From positions 1-53,998 of the forward strand of contig JAUIKE010000040.1 in NCBI GenBank assembly GCA_030430845.1: a DNA stretch of 53,998 nucleotides, in the 5' to 3' direction. The stretch comes from Bacteroidia bacterium. Lineage in GTDB: Bacteria; Bacteroidota; Bacteroidia; Chitinophagales; Saprospiraceae. This document shows, piece by piece, positions 8,208 to 17,605 of the stretch; within the stretch, counting starts at the first letter, position 1, and each line of letters opens with the position of its first letter. A model generated the notes under the pieces. The model was not told the DNA's origin, did not search any database, and saw only the letters and a list, made by a program, of their open reading frames with translations. A program made the translations under genes and the position numbers.

Positions 8208-9629
8208 CTATTCATTATGAATCACTGCTGAGATATACCAGCTTTTGCGATTTTTGGCTTTTTCAAAAACCAGGATCAGGCTTTTGCCCTGTTTGTAGTA
8301 GTCTGCAAAAATACAGCCGGGGAATTTCTCTTCGATCTGGGCGAACGACAGGCCTGACTTGCCGGAAGCGTATAACTCGTTGTAGTTGACAAGACTTTCC
8401 TTTTCGTAGTTTAAGTCATAGATGTATTTTTTGTAATATTCCTGGAAGCTCATTTGGATGGGTGTTCCGTTGACCTCTCCCCAGCGCAATTGGGTGGGAT
8501 CATCCATAGCCTCTACCACGGATGATCTTGAAAAAGCATAGCCATCCGTATTTAATCCGAATGGGTAAAAATGTACGCCTTTATCCGGGTGGAAATATTT
8601 ATTGGCCAATCGGTCCAAAGATTCGCGTTCGAGGTAGGTAACTGCGTAGCCGGCCCGGGCCGAGATGATCCGCTCCGCATCTTTGGGCAGCGGCATGATG
8701 AGTTCCTCTTCCTTAGGGGTTTCTTCTTTTTTCTCCTCTTCTTCTCCACCCTTTGGGGTGATCGTCTCTTCCGAAGAAGAATTCAGCGCAGAAGCGATCT
8801 GTGCGATGTTTTCCTCCTGCGAGCTATTATCGCTGAGTTGATTATCTGCTCCTTTATCCGGTAAAGGTTCGGAAGTCTCATCCAGGGTAGCTTCTGAATT
8901 TTCTCCGGTCACCTCTTCGCCTTCATTATTATCCAGGCCCAGTTTAGAGCGCAATTCTTCGGTATTGTCAACTTGCCGGGTAGCCCTATTGGTGTCCCCT
9001 CCTTTAAAAAGCAGGATAACACAAAGCACCAGGATAATAAACAGACCACCGGCCAGGCCGAAGAGGAGTTTCGTGTTTAGGTCGCTGACCTTTTTAAACT
9101 TATCCTTCATCAGTTCGATATCAGCATTGAACTTCAGCTGATTTTCATTCAGGGTGGTCACGTCATTATGTACCGTTCTTCTGACGGCGTCGATATTGCC
9201 TTGAGTACTTCTGGAGTTGTCGACAAAAGCCTCCCGCATCAGGGCCAGTTCGGCGGGCATGTTCTGTCCGTGTTCGTGCAGGTTGGCCAGGGTAGTCAGG
9301 ACGTTTTTGAGTTGGGAAGAGAATTCTTCTCCGGATTCTTTTTGGGATTGAAGGTATTCCTGTTGGAAAGACAGCAGCGTTTCTTCCATTTCGGAGCGAA
9401 GTTCCGGCAGGTTCGATTCATCTGCTTCACGCAGTTGATCGAGCTGTTCCCGGACCAGGGCATAAAACTGTTGATTGTGCGTTTCAGCCTGCTCGGTCAT
9501 TTGATCTACGCGTTCGCGCAGGGCATCGGTTGTGGTGACGGCCTCTTGTAATAATTGTTGTGCATTGGCCATTTCTTCCAAATCCTGGCGTACCGGATTT
9601 GGAAAGTCGGTGATATTGTTCTCAGGCAT
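8208..9629 (-). CDS. Coiled-coil, single-pass membrane protein of unknown function
   Basis: 473 aa. Residues about 15-185 are rich in Glu, Gln and Leu heptads and are probably a long coiled coil. A single hydrophobic segment (LLFGLAGGLFIILVLCVILLF, about 188-209) should span the inner membrane. An acidic, low-complexity linker follows (about 215-310, many Glu/Asp/Ser), and a globular C-terminal domain of about 150 residues ends the protein. I recognise no family. Without a signal peptide the coiled coil is expected inside and the globular domain outside, but topology could be reversed. Flanked by spacers, so probably monocistronic. Confidence 0.75.
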   Translation of the reverse strand: MPENNITDFPNPVRQDLEEMANAQQLLQEAVTTTDALRERVDQMTEQAETHNQQFYALVREQLDQLREADESNLPELRSEMEETLLSFQQEYLQSQKESGEEFSSQLKNVLTTLANLHEHGQNMPAELALMREAFVDNSRSTQGNIDAVRRTVHNDVTTLNENQLKFNADIELMKDKFKKVSDLNTKLLFGLAGGLFIILVLCVILLFKGGDTNRATRQVDNTEELRSKLGLDNNEGEEVTGENSEATLDETSEPLPDKGADNQLSDNSSQEENIAQIASALNSSSEETITPKGGEEEEKKEETPKEEELIMPLPKDAERIISARAGYAVTYLERESLDRLANKYFHPDKGVHFYPFGLNTDGYAFSRSSVVEAMDDPTQLRWGEVNGTPIQMSFQEYYKKYIYDLNYEKESLVNYNELYASGKSGLSFAQIEEKFPGCIFADYYKQGKSLILVFEKAKNRKSWYISAVIHNE

Positions 9630-9939
9630 TTCCCCCTATTTTTTATTAAGAACTGAATTTGGTCAATCCGTCATCATAGTGATCTAACCTACGATAATGG
9701 TAGAACTATAATGAACAGCAATGTAATGGCTAGGTCTCGGTTTTTCACTGAGACAAACACACATGAAAAAGGGAACTTACGGATGTTCATTTTACCTGCA
9801 TTCTGTCGCCATAACTTACTGAGGGGGGATAGGTGATTGGTGGCGTACAGGCTTCTTTCTGGTATTTTACGAGAGATAACCCATTTAGGTTATAATATTA
9901 CAAAAAAAAATATAAATGTGAAAGTGTTTTCTGTGCAAT
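9630..9939. other. Non-coding spacer, nothing recognised
   Basis: About 310 bases upstream of the minus-strand coiled-coil gene. I see no convincing open frame, RNA gene or terminator. It presumably contains the promoter of the gene starting at 9629. Confidence 0.5.
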
Positions 9940-10110
9940 TGTCGTTTCTGCCGGGATGGGAAGGATGGCCAGGATGAGCAGGATGGGGCGGTATTTTACA
10001 TTGTTTGAACCGCGGATTTTCACCGATTGGGCAGATTGCACAGAATCATTTTTGTCCTGCGGACAAAAATATTTCCATGGCATCTGTTGAATCAAGAGGC
10101 ATCTGCGGTT
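9940..10110 (+). repeat. Composite intergenic repeat: AGGATG block plus GAACCGCGGATTTTCAC block
   Basis: A purine-rich AGGATG-iterated block (GGGATGGGAAGGATGGCCAG, GATGAGCAGGATGGGGCGG) is followed by GAACCGCGGATTTTCACCGA and GGGCAGATTGCACAGA, then a hairpin ATTTTTGTCC-TGC-GGACAAAAAT. The same order of blocks recurs at 13402-13624 and, inverted, at 44456-44680. Only the second block is seen at 37801 and 39619. Confidence 0.8.
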
Positions 10111-10258
10111 AAGACAACAAACCCTCCCGCCTACGACTTCCCATTTGCCACTTACTTCCGATTCTCGCCCACTTACCGGCACTCCATTCCTTTCTCTTCT
10201 TTTTCCCTGCACTTTTGAAGTGTAATCAACAACAAATAATCATTTAAATCAACTAACT

Positions 10259-11683
10259 ATGACATCTCACAGAATCTTTAGAATCACCCTGACAGCCGCC
10301 TTATCCATTCTGACATTGGCCACCGGCTGCGAAAAAGACCCAAAAGTTTTTACACCTATTGATGAAGTGCCGAACAGCAGTGAAGAAGCCATTGCTAATC
10401 AGCTCAAAACATGGGACGACACCCTACAATGGATCAAAGAGGAAAGTGTTAACTACGAAGTACACACCGACTACCTGAATGAAATGCCAGAACCGAGCAC
10501 CCGAATATCCGGCACCGAGAAAATACAAGCGGCTGATCCTATGACAGGGGAATTCGTAGAAATGACAGCCCAGATCATTGACGGGCAGTTTATTGTGGAA
10601 GGGGATATGGTTTTCGGTACCGAAGCCGAATACAGAGAACGTCTGGAAAGTGCTCAGGGCCGCGGAGTGATCCGCTCTCAAGCCAGTTGGAGATGGGAAT
10701 ATGGTATCATTCCTTATACCATTGCATCTAATCACCCTAAAAAGTCGTTGATCGAAGCGGCCATTGCAAGAGTCAATCGAGAAACGAACCTGACGCTTCA
10801 GCCCAGAAACAATGAAGAAGACTATGTCCATTTTCCTGTCACCTCCCTTTTGAACTCACAAGTGGGGCGCCAAGGAGAGATGCAAAATATAAACATCAAT
10901 GACAGAGCCTCCGAAGGGAACATCATTCATGAGATTTTTCATGCAGCCGGCATGTTCCACGAACAGAGTAGATGTGATCGAGATAATTATGTAGCCGTGA
11001 GATGGGGGAATATTTCCAGCGGCAACAGCCACAATTTTAACAAAAGATGCGATGGCATGGACGCATATGGATATAATTTTTCATCTATCATGCACTACGG
11101 ACCGACTTCCTTTTCCAAAAACGGGTCAGAGACACTGCTACCAAGTACCGGTGACCCTTTCAAATGGATCGTTCAGTATTTTTCGATGGGGCAGCGCAGT
11201 CATATTTCCGATTCAGACCAACGAACCATCAACTACATGTACCCATTTGACTATGAGAGATTTGCCAATGGAAACACCTTTGCCATGATCCCTCATCACA
11301 GCAGAATGCCTCTGTTAGCTACTGGACAGGATGGAGAGGTGCTGAAACAGTATCGGGATAATCCAGGCTTAGCCCACTATCAAAGATTGAAGTTCATCCG
11401 TGCAGGCAATGGGTATTTCTACATCCAGCATGTGATGTCGGGCAAGTACTTGACCATTGAAAGTTTAGACCGATGGAGTATGACGGTCCTTCGAGAGCCT
11501 TATAATGACGCACGCCAGCAATTCAGAATGGAGTATGCCCAGGATGGGCTGTTGAGAATCAGGTCGCGCTACAGTAATCTATTCCTCGAAATTGGAGGCA
11601 AGAGCTACAACCAAGGTGGCCATCTGAATACCTGGCAGTATAAGAGCGGAGATAATCAAAAGTTTTTCTTTGTTTATAAATAG
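10259..11683 (+). CDS. Astacin-like (M12A) metalloprotease lipoprotein with C-terminal beta-trefoil-like domain
   Basis: Secreted zinc protease, 474 aa. The signal peptide ends in the lipobox LATGC with Cys24, so it is probably anchored in the outer membrane. The extended zinc motif HExxHxxGxxH is present as HEIFHAAGMFHE (about 223-234), and the Met-turn is SIMHYGP, whose Tyr is the astacin fifth ligand/proton donor. Residues about 345-474 resemble a RICIN/beta-trefoil carbohydrate-binding module (repeats with YFYIQHVMSGKYL and a terminal NQKFFF). The region between the signal and the catalytic domain may be a propeptide. It is flanked by repeat-bearing spacers and looks monocistronic. Likely degrades extracellular protein or glycoprotein. 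Confidence 0.9.
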   Translation: MTSHRIFRITLTAALSILTLATGCEKDPKVFTPIDEVPNSSEEAIANQLKTWDDTLQWIKEESVNYEVHTDYLNEMPEPSTRISGTEKIQAADPMTGEFVEMTAQIIDGQFIVEGDMVFGTEAEYRERLESAQGRGVIRSQASWRWEYGIIPYTIASNHPKKSLIEAAIARVNRETNLTLQPRNNEEDYVHFPVTSLLNSQVGRQGEMQNININDRASEGNIIHEIFHAAGMFHEQSRCDRDNYVAVRWGNISSGNSHNFNKRCDGMDAYGYNFSSIMHYGPTSFSKNGSETLLPSTGDPFKWIVQYFSMGQRSHISDSDQRTINYMYPFDYERFANGNTFAMIPHHSRMPLLATGQDGEVLKQYRDNPGLAHYQRLKFIRAGNGYFYIQHVMSGKYLTIESLDRWSMTVLREPYNDARQQFRMEYAQDGLLRIRSRYSNLFLEIGGKSYNQGGHLNTWQYKSGDNQKFFFVYK

Positions 11684-11698
11684 TGTTATTAAATACAT

Positions 11699-11730
11699 GC
11701 GGATAATAGCTCCTGGAAGCTATTATCCGC
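11699..11730. terminator. Stem-loop downstream of the astacin gene
   Basis: 13-bp exact stem (11699-11711 with 11718-11730) and loop CCTGGA, 15 bp after the stop codon. Position suits a transcript end for the protease gene, although no T-run follows the stem. Confidence 0.5.
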
Positions 11731-11739
11731 TCATTATAT

Positions 11740-11901
11740 TGAAGTTGTTTAAGTTTTTCTCACTGGGCTGCAAAAAAGTCTTTTATGCCCATTTTTCGTT
11801 TTTTTATCGCTCCATAGCGCTGCTATGAAGCTCAAAAAAAGCCTCAACTGGACATAAAATCCTGTTTTTTCGCTTCCAGTAGAAAACCTTAAACAACTTC
11901 A
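11740..11901. repeat. MITE-like fold-back element with 14-bp terminal inverted repeats
   Basis: TGAAGTTGTTTAAG at 11740-11753 is the exact reverse complement of 11888-11901. The interior continues as an imperfect inverted repeat (for example CACTGGGCTGCAAAAAAG against the complement of CTGTTTTTTCGCTTCCAGT) to a small central palindrome CATAGCGCTGCTATG. It contains no gene. It could be a non-autonomous transposon remnant or a long structured 3' region shared by the two convergent genes. Confidence 0.6.
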
Positions 11902-11946
11902 TTTAGAAGAACAAACAAGGTTTCGGTCGACTTAAAAATCATCCTA

Positions 11947-13239
11947 CTACCTGGTCAATCGATAGATCAAAATCGCGGCTCTTTTCACGGCCAGCTCCAA
12001 AGACCCCATATCCACGATTTCCTGCGGGGTATGGGCTCCTTCACCGAACATCCCTAAACCATCAATACCTGGAATAAAAGACACAAAAGACACATCGGCC
12101 GCTCCGCGGGCGCCAGGATCAAAAGCCTCGATGGGTCCATAGCCCAGATCCTTACTCACCTGATCAAACTCATCCAGGATCTTTTTGTTTTCTTCTGTTG
12201 GCGACATGGGCGGGTAGCCTTCCGTAAAAGAAATACTAGCTGAGGTACCCGGCAAATTTCCGTTTTCTACGATGGCCTTCATTTTTTCCTGCGTACGCTT
12301 CAACTGATCCATAGAAATGGTACGCATCCCCCCCTGCACCAGCGCTGTTTGAGACACCACATTGGTTTTGCCGAAGGCGGTCCCCTTGTTCAGAGAATGG
12401 TCGTAATCCACCATTGTACCTCCCAGGATCACGCCTGGGTTAAAAGTTAAGTACTCCTCTCCTTTTACCTCTTCATGAAACGCATTCAGAATTCGCGCTA
12501 CTTCAAAGATGGCACCGCTGCCGACGTTTTCACTAAAAATACGAGACGAATGCGAGCGGGTGCCCTCTACCTCCAGTTTCCAGCCGGAAGAAGATCGGCG
12601 GGCCGTCACTCCATAGCCAGGTCTTCCACCCTCGAAACCCAGTGCAATATCGCTGCGCTTGCCGGCCTCGATCAAAGCCTCGCGGCTCACGCTGAGGGGC
12701 TTGCCCGGCTTTTCCTCATCGCCGGTCATCACGACAGTGATGGTCGCATCATTGATAACGCCGGCTGCATGCAGAGCTTTAAGGGCGTACAAGATGACCA
12801 CGTCGCCCCCTTTCATGTCTTGCCCTCCGGGTGCCTTGGCCTTGTTATCGCCGATGGGTTCATATTTCTGGAAGGGGCTGTCTTCTTCAAAGACTGTGTC
12901 CAGGTGGCCGATGAGCAGCAAGCGTTTACCCGTACCGCCTACTTTTTCCACCACTAAGTGCCCGGCGCGGTTGACAGAATCGGGCAGTTCCACCCACAGG
13001 CTTTTCATGCTGAGTTCGTTGAAAGCATCGCCGAAGAGTTGGCCGACCTTCCGCACGCCTTTGTGGTTCATCGTACCGCTATTGATGTTAACAACCTTGA
13101 TGAGAAATTCCTTAGCCTCGTCGAGATCCTGATCGATGAGTTTTAGGATCTTCTTTTCCTGGGAGGAGAGGGCTTGGGAGGAGACGAGGATAGGAGTCCC
13201 TAAAAAGAGTAGCATGAAGAGAGTAGTGAGTACTTTCAT
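11947..13239 (-). CDS. Exported M20 family metallopeptidase (carboxypeptidase G2-like)
   Basis: 430 aa zinc hydrolase with a cleavable signal peptide (about residues 1-22), so it acts in the periplasm or outside. M20 landmarks are all visible: GHLDTVF (His112, Asp114), GGQDMKGG (Asp141 bridging), TGDEEKPG (Glu175/Glu176), FEGGRPGYG, and a C-terminal GEGAHTPQE metal-binding His. A dimerisation domain lies between about residues 215 and 330. The arrangement is that of glutamate carboxypeptidases, which release C-terminal glutamate from peptides or folates. The gene is convergent with the astacin gene across the 11740-11901 element. Confidence 0.9.
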   Translation of the reverse strand: MKVLTTLFMLLFLGTPILVSSQALSSQEKKILKLIDQDLDEAKEFLIKVVNINSGTMNHKGVRKVGQLFGDAFNELSMKSLWVELPDSVNRAGHLVVEKVGGTGKRLLLIGHLDTVFEEDSPFQKYEPIGDNKAKAPGGQDMKGGDVVILYALKALHAAGVINDATITVVMTGDEEKPGKPLSVSREALIEAGKRSDIALGFEGGRPGYGVTARRSSSGWKLEVEGTRSHSSRIFSENVGSGAIFEVARILNAFHEEVKGEEYLTFNPGVILGGTMVDYDHSLNKGTAFGKTNVVSQTALVQGGMRTISMDQLKRTQEKMKAIVENGNLPGTSASISFTEGYPPMSPTEENKKILDEFDQVSKDLGYGPIEAFDPGARGAADVSFVSFIPGIDGLGMFGEGAHTPQEIVDMGSLELAVKRAAILIYRLTR

Positions 13240-13401
13240 TTTTGTTTAGTTTGTGAAATGGTGTAACAATGAAAGAGTGAAATTGAGCCCACCTACGGCA
13301 AGCCTTCGGTGGGCGGAGGGTGTAAAATAAGGAATTTGTGGGTTATTTGTCGGGGGTGAGGATGGGACGACTGCATGAGGAGGGAGATTTTGCTGTATCA
13401 T

Positions 13402-13624
13402 CGTCTGTACTAGGATGGGAAGGATGGCTGGGATGAATAGGATGGAGCGGAATTTTCCTGCGGAAAATGCCTTTTTGTTGGTGGCGGCCTCTGGGCGTCT
13501 CCTGACGCCTCGAGGTATTGTGAGGTTTGAACCGCAGATTTTCACTGGTTGGACAGATTGCACGGATGTATTTCTGCCCTAAGGGCAAAAATACATCCGT
13601 GCAATCAGCGGACATCCGCGGTTT
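13402..13624. repeat. Composite intergenic repeat (second copy)
   Basis: Contains GTCTGTACTAGGATGGGAAG, the AGGATG block, TTTTCCTGCGGAAAA, a GGTGGCGGCCTC hairpin region with GGCGTC/GACGCC, then GAACCGCAGATTTTCAC and GCACGGATGTATTT, the small hairpin TGCCC-TAA-GGGCA and an inverted echo ending in CCGCGGTT. Same block order as at 9940. It ends right at the stop of the lipoprotein gene. Confidence 0.8.
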
Positions 13625-13630
13625 TGAAGA

Positions 13631-14395
13631 TTAGCTACTAACATTGCCGGTACTTCCTATCTCAACAAAGAACATACCGTTGGTAGTAAAGCGGATGATG
13701 CCATCCACGAAGTCTTTCTCCTCTTCTCCGGTAGCTGACCATTTGCTTACCTCAAGCTTGAAAGTGGCCGTGACGGCTTCAGCGAAATCGTAATTAGCAG
13801 CCACGATGTTCAAGCCGTCAATATCCATTCTGAAGTTGTAATTGTATCGCTCGTGGGTGAGCAGGCCGTAACGCCAGATGCCTTTTCGGATGTAAAAACC
13901 GTCAACCGGATAGGCATTTACATTTTCTGCCACCCGGTGGATGGTCCACTTGCCGAAGGCTTCTACATTATAGTATCCCGCTTCGGTGGGAGAATAATCG
14001 GGTTTCATATGAGTTCTGACCTTCATTTCCTCAATGGACCAAGTCGGGCCACAAAGAATCTCGACGTGAAAATCACTTTCATAGCCTAACAATCTGTAAG
14101 AATAAGCCTGGCTATGGTTGGTAGTAAAGGTTGTTCCACACCTACTCGCCTTAGAGGGGCCGTTTAAGTGATCGAAAGCGACCTCAGCGCCTTTTTTGAT
14201 GTCGAACAACATACCGATGCTGGAGTAGGCCACGGCTTCATTCACCATATCAAGTGCTGTATTTTCTGAGATCTCAAAGGGGGGCATTTCTGGGTTAAGG
14301 TTACCCGTAATAATCTCATTTTTATCACATGCGGTAAGGAACAGCAGCAATCCGATCAGGATCGCGGGTAAGCGAATTTTAATTGTGTTTCTCAT
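13631..14395 (-). CDS. Hypothetical lipoprotein
   Basis: 254 aa. A basic N-terminus and hydrophobic stretch end in the lipobox FLTAC, so it is probably a lipoprotein. The mature part is beta-rich with paired cysteines (SRCGTTF and EILCGPTW) that may form a disulfide. It reads like a cell-surface domain of about 230 aa, but I do not recognise the family. Bounded on both sides by repeat-rich non-coding DNA, so it is probably monocistronic. Confidence 0.7.
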   Translation of the reverse strand: MRNTIKIRLPAILIGLLLFLTACDKNEIITGNLNPEMPPFEISENTALDMVNEAVAYSSIGMLFDIKKGAEVAFDHLNGPSKASRCGTTFTTNHSQAYSYRLLGYESDFHVEILCGPTWSIEEMKVRTHMKPDYSPTEAGYYNVEAFGKWTIHRVAENVNAYPVDGFYIRKGIWRYGLLTHERYNYNFRMDIDGLNIVAANYDFAEAVTATFKLEVSKWSATGEEEKDFVDGIIRFTTNGMFFVEIGSTGNVSS

Positions 14396-14565
14396 AATAC
14401 CTGGGTTTTGTTAGAAAAAATTGTGCATCTAGTGAGTTAGTTTTCACCAGAGAGGTGGGTTTTTCTAAGTTTCCCAGATAGTGGGTTTTATACCAATCAG
14501 GTAGTAATTTTTATTATAAAAAACGATGATGGATGTGGTGTAGGGAGGGTGATTTTGGTCATTTT

Positions 14566-14770
14566 TTGTCTGTACAGGATGGGAAGGATGGCCGGGATGA
14601 CCAGGATGGGGCGGTATTTTCCTGCGGAAAACACCTTTTTGTTGTTGGTGGCGGCCTCCGACCTACGGTTGGGACAGAACGCGGCATGTCCTTTGTCCGT
14701 GATTGTTCCCTAAGGTTGGTGGCGGTTTCCAAACCGCCTTACCCAATATATGACCAGTTTCCAAACTGGT
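14566..14770 (+). repeat. AGGATG-block repeat followed by a paired-hairpin repeat
   Basis: 14566-14650 repeats the TCTGTAC-AGGATGGGAAGGATG block and TTTTCCTGCGGAAAA. 14715-14770 holds two short palindromes about 14 bp apart: GGCGGTTTCCAAACCGCC (14721-14738) and ACCAGTTTCCAAACTGGT (14753-14770). An inverted copy of the pair lies at 14977-15032 and a diverged one at 53836-53888. Confidence 0.8.
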
Positions 14771-14976
14771 GATTATTAACTCTAGCTTGGAAACTAATAA
14801 AAGATGGTCCTTTCTGGGACGGAGGGAATCCCCAAAACCTATTTTATTTAAATTTAGGCGTGTAATAAGCTTACTTTTATGTCTACTCTAAATCAGAAGA
14901 AATTAGGCCTAAAGGGATATCTTACTTTATTTTTGGAGGTTCTAAAGTTAATGTTTCTCGTCTCAGGCGGGGTTTC

Positions 14977-15032
14977 GCCAGTTTGGAAACTGGCGAGGTA
15001 TGTGGTACGGCGGTTTGGAAACCGCCACCAAC
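14977..15032 (-). repeat. Paired-hairpin repeat, inserted next to a transposase relic
   Basis: GCCAGTTTGGAAACTGGC (14977-14994) and GGCGGTTTGGAAACCGCC (15009-15026) followed by ACCAAC. It is the reverse-complement arrangement of the pair at 14715-14770. Homology to IS110 transposase stops where this repeat begins, so it marks the broken end of that gene. Confidence 0.8.
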
Positions 15033-15279
15033 GTAAGTGAAAGTAATAAGCCAAATGCTCATAATATACGCCTGTGGCTTCCATAATTAGATGCACTGGT
15101 AGTTCATCCACTTGCTTTTTGGCTAACCACTCTTCTAAGCTCTTAAAGCCTGGGGCAGTATTGTCAAAACTGCGGCTGCCCTTCACTTTTATGGAAAGAT
15201 CGTCGAGCAAAACCTGAAAGGATACTTTGAGTTTTTTCGAATCTACTTCAATCCCCAGATTTTGTTTAATTACTTGCAT
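15033..15279 (-). pseudogene. IS110-family transposase, N-terminal fragment
   Basis: About 82 codons resemble the N-terminus of IS110-type DEDD transposases: LGIEVDSKKLKVSFQV is the first strand carrying the catalytic Asp (here likely the D of EVDSKK), and LIMEATGVYYEHLAYY is the conserved MEATGxYxxxLA block with the catalytic Glu. The frame then runs into a paired-hairpin repeat, so the remaining roughly 230-250 residues (including the C-terminal Ser domain) are missing. A start at 15279 (MQVIKQNLGI) is used because the family begins close to this strand. Non-functional relic. Confidence 0.75.
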
Positions 15280-15718
15280 GATTGAATAATTAATTGAATT
15301 AAGCAATTAAAGTCTTCCTTCTGCGACTTAACTCGTACATTTATGCTGGCTAGAAGTGATTTGCAACTACTGCCTTAAATGCTATTCTGTCTCTAAAGGA
15401 ATCCAAAGGCAAGGGCTATCTAAAGTTCTGCATACTTCTGTGAAGTTGCTTAGGGTGTCCTATCTTCTTGCCTTTGGCCCTTCTAAGTTATCAATCTTGT
15501 CAATGAACTGTTTTGTTTGTTTTACAAACATACGAGTGTGTCCGGTTTTCAGCGTTTACGCTGAATTTGGGCATACTCCTTGGCAGCCCCAATTACTATG
15601 GGTATTATTCCAATTATCCTCGAATAGGTGCCAAATTCTCAGTAGATGTTCTATTTTCTCCCCAACCGACCGACATTTGAAGGGTAATCATTACGAAAAC
15701 ACCTTATAAAAACGTAAA
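15280..15718. other. Non-coding spacer, possible left end of the IS110 relic
   Basis: No convincing gene. In IS110-family elements the segment upstream of the transposase start carries the left end and can encode the bridge RNA; by position this would be about 15280-15480 here. I could not identify a conserved fold by eye. The rest presumably holds the promoter of the phosphodiesterase gene. Confidence 0.35.
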
Positions 15719-15769
15719 ATGAAAAAGCAGCCTTCCTTCAAAAACAACACTGATCAAAAACAAACCAAC

Positions 15770-17086
15770 ATGAGAACTACCATTTTTGCCGCCGTTCTGG
15801 TTTTATTCATCCCCTTCGCCAGCATTTTTGCCCAGCACCAGAACTGGATGACTAAAAATAAAAGCTACATCAATAGTAAAACCCTGCGCGAGATCATCTG
15901 GCCGGGCTCTCACGACGCCGGCACCGGGGTTTTCCAGCAACCTTATCAGGTAGCCAATGAAAGCGGAGATGCTGAAATCACGACCAAGCTATACAACCAG
16001 ATGAAAGGGGTAGTGGGTAGCGCTATCAACGGACGGATTGCCAACATGGCCAGAACACAAAACCGCTCCGTGTACTATCAACTGAACAGCGGCGCCCGCT
16101 ATTTTGACCTGCGGCCTTACTGGAACAATGGCGATGTCAGCAACTCACATACCCTGGTCGTACAAAAAATGGCCTCTGTATTTGACGATATTGAAGCCTT
16201 TCTGGAACGCTACCCGGATGAAATCATCATTCTTCATGAACGCCAGGAAGGCGGTTTTAACAGCACCCGCTATAATATGTACTGGAGTGTGGTCATGAAA
16301 AAATTAGGTCACCGGCTCGTTCCCAACAACTACTCTGCCAAAAACACCTATTCCGACATCATTAAGAGTGGCAGGAGAGTGATCTACCTGAGTTCTTATG
16401 ACCGTCCGTCGCACCAATACCTTTGGCCCAAAAGCAAAATCAATGGCAATGCAGGATGGCCCGGAAACGGCGTCACGGGCACCAATTTCTACAACAAGGT
16501 CAAAGACCACCTGGCCTATTTCTCCAGAACGACCGACGTCTTTATCTTAGCCAGCTTGGCCTATACGCCCGTCTGGACGGAATACACCGCATCGGTTACA
16601 ACAGGAGGCAGCCTGAAAAAATATCACAATCAACACATCAAGAACCAGATCGTCACCAATCTCGACAAATGGTACCAGCAGGCCGGCGGCGGCATGAACA
16701 TCCTGATGACCGATTTCATTGAGGACAACTCAAGGTTTGTGGAAAAAGTTGTTGCCCTGAACCGCAAGAGCAAGGCCCCTTCCGTAGTACCTTTTTCTTT
16801 GACCTTCAAGAACACGGCCCCTTACGACACCTGGTTTGAGGTCATCTACAAAGCCAACGGCCAGACCAAGAAGTGGAACACCGGCACGCTCGGCAACGGC
16901 GGCTCCAAGACGATGCGCGGCTCGGATGATCGCATGACGATCGTATCGGTCCGGGCTACGTACAAAGACGGCCTCAACTGGAAGACCATCGGCACGAAGA
17001 CGTACAATAAAGCCGCGAAGAGCGTACACAAGAATTTTTCTTTGAGTGGGAAGATTTTTCAGCAGCCTAGTTTTGGGGCGAGGTAG
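15770..17086 (+). CDS. Secreted PI-PLC X-domain-like phosphodiesterase
   Basis: PLC-like phosphodiesterase, 438 aa from the chosen start. A clear signal peptide (MRTTIFAAVLVLFIPFASIFA) follows the ATG at 15770, which is why I prefer it to the ATG at 15719 that adds 17 polar residues. The TIM-barrel core shows the catalytic histidines of the X domain: WPGSHDAGTG near the N-terminus and SHTLVV after GARYFDLRPYW. The C-terminal 110 residues form a beta-rich domain of unknown role. Such enzymes cleave phosphatidylinositol or similar phosphodiesters outside the cell. It probably forms its own transcription unit ending at the hairpin at 17098. Confidence 0.85.
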   Translation: MRTTIFAAVLVLFIPFASIFAQHQNWMTKNKSYINSKTLREIIWPGSHDAGTGVFQQPYQVANESGDAEITTKLYNQMKGVVGSAINGRIANMARTQNRSVYYQLNSGARYFDLRPYWNNGDVSNSHTLVVQKMASVFDDIEAFLERYPDEIIILHERQEGGFNSTRYNMYWSVVMKKLGHRLVPNNYSAKNTYSDIIKSGRRVIYLSSYDRPSHQYLWPKSKINGNAGWPGNGVTGTNFYNKVKDHLAYFSRTTDVFILASLAYTPVWTEYTASVTTGGSLKKYHNQHIKNQIVTNLDKWYQQAGGGMNILMTDFIEDNSRFVEKVVALNRKSKAPSVVPFSLTFKNTAPYDTWFEVIYKANGQTKKWNTGTLGNGGSKTMRGSDDRMTIVSVRATYKDGLNWKTIGTKTYNKAAKSVHKNFSLSGKIFQQPSFGAR

Positions 17087-17097
17087 TTGTGGATCAG

Positions 17098-17126
17098 CGA
17101 AGGCCGGCGGTTGGGGCCGGCCTTCG
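17098..17126 (+). terminator. GC-rich stem-loop after the phosphodiesterase gene
   Basis: CGAAGGCCGG (17098-17107) pairs exactly with CCGGCCTTCG (17117-17126), 12 bp after the stop codon; the following bases ATTATATCATTCTTTT are AT-rich. Likely transcription terminator. Confidence 0.65.
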
Positions 17127-17605
17127 ATTATATCATTCTTTTGTCTACTCTACACATTTCCTGTCTAGCTCTATTTCTTTTAGGGGTTCATCCCAAAACA
17201 TGCGCATTTATCAAAAAAATTGACTAATATCATTGTCAGATTTTATAAAGGTGCATAGTTTGCATCGTCTACATACCATCCATGCCTTTTTCGGGCATAC
17301 TTTATTTTCAACACGGCATTCGTATTAAAAAAAGAGTCTTTCCAGAGGCCTTTTTTTCAAGATTTTATGCACTCATCAAGGGTGGACTGTCTCATTGGAG
17401 GTAACCTGGGGGTTGGTTTTGCGTATGAAAAGGGTATCTCCGCGGTGGTTTGCTTTTCTATGTTTATTGCTCTTATTACAAGAGTGTTCGAGAGTGTTCA
17501 AGAATTTTGAATCAAAATAAAATGCATTTATGATCAATTTACTATTTCAAAAGTAGTGCTATACCCCCTGTTTAGAAAAAGTAATGCTAAACCCAATTTA
17601 ATTTT
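17127..17605. other. Non-coding left border of the defence island
   Basis: About 480 bases with no convincing open frame. No integrase, tRNA or direct-repeat attachment site was recognised. Composition turns AT-rich here. The promoter for the island genes should lie in its right part. Confidence 0.45.

Noticed and set aside
14715..15032. CRISPR array
   Set aside because: The repeats are few, self-complementary and not separated by uniform unique spacers; no cas genes.
15356..15709. 117-residue plus-strand open frame before the phosphodiesterase gene
   Set aside because: No recognisable domain, unusual cysteine-rich composition, lies in the possible IS110 end and spacer.
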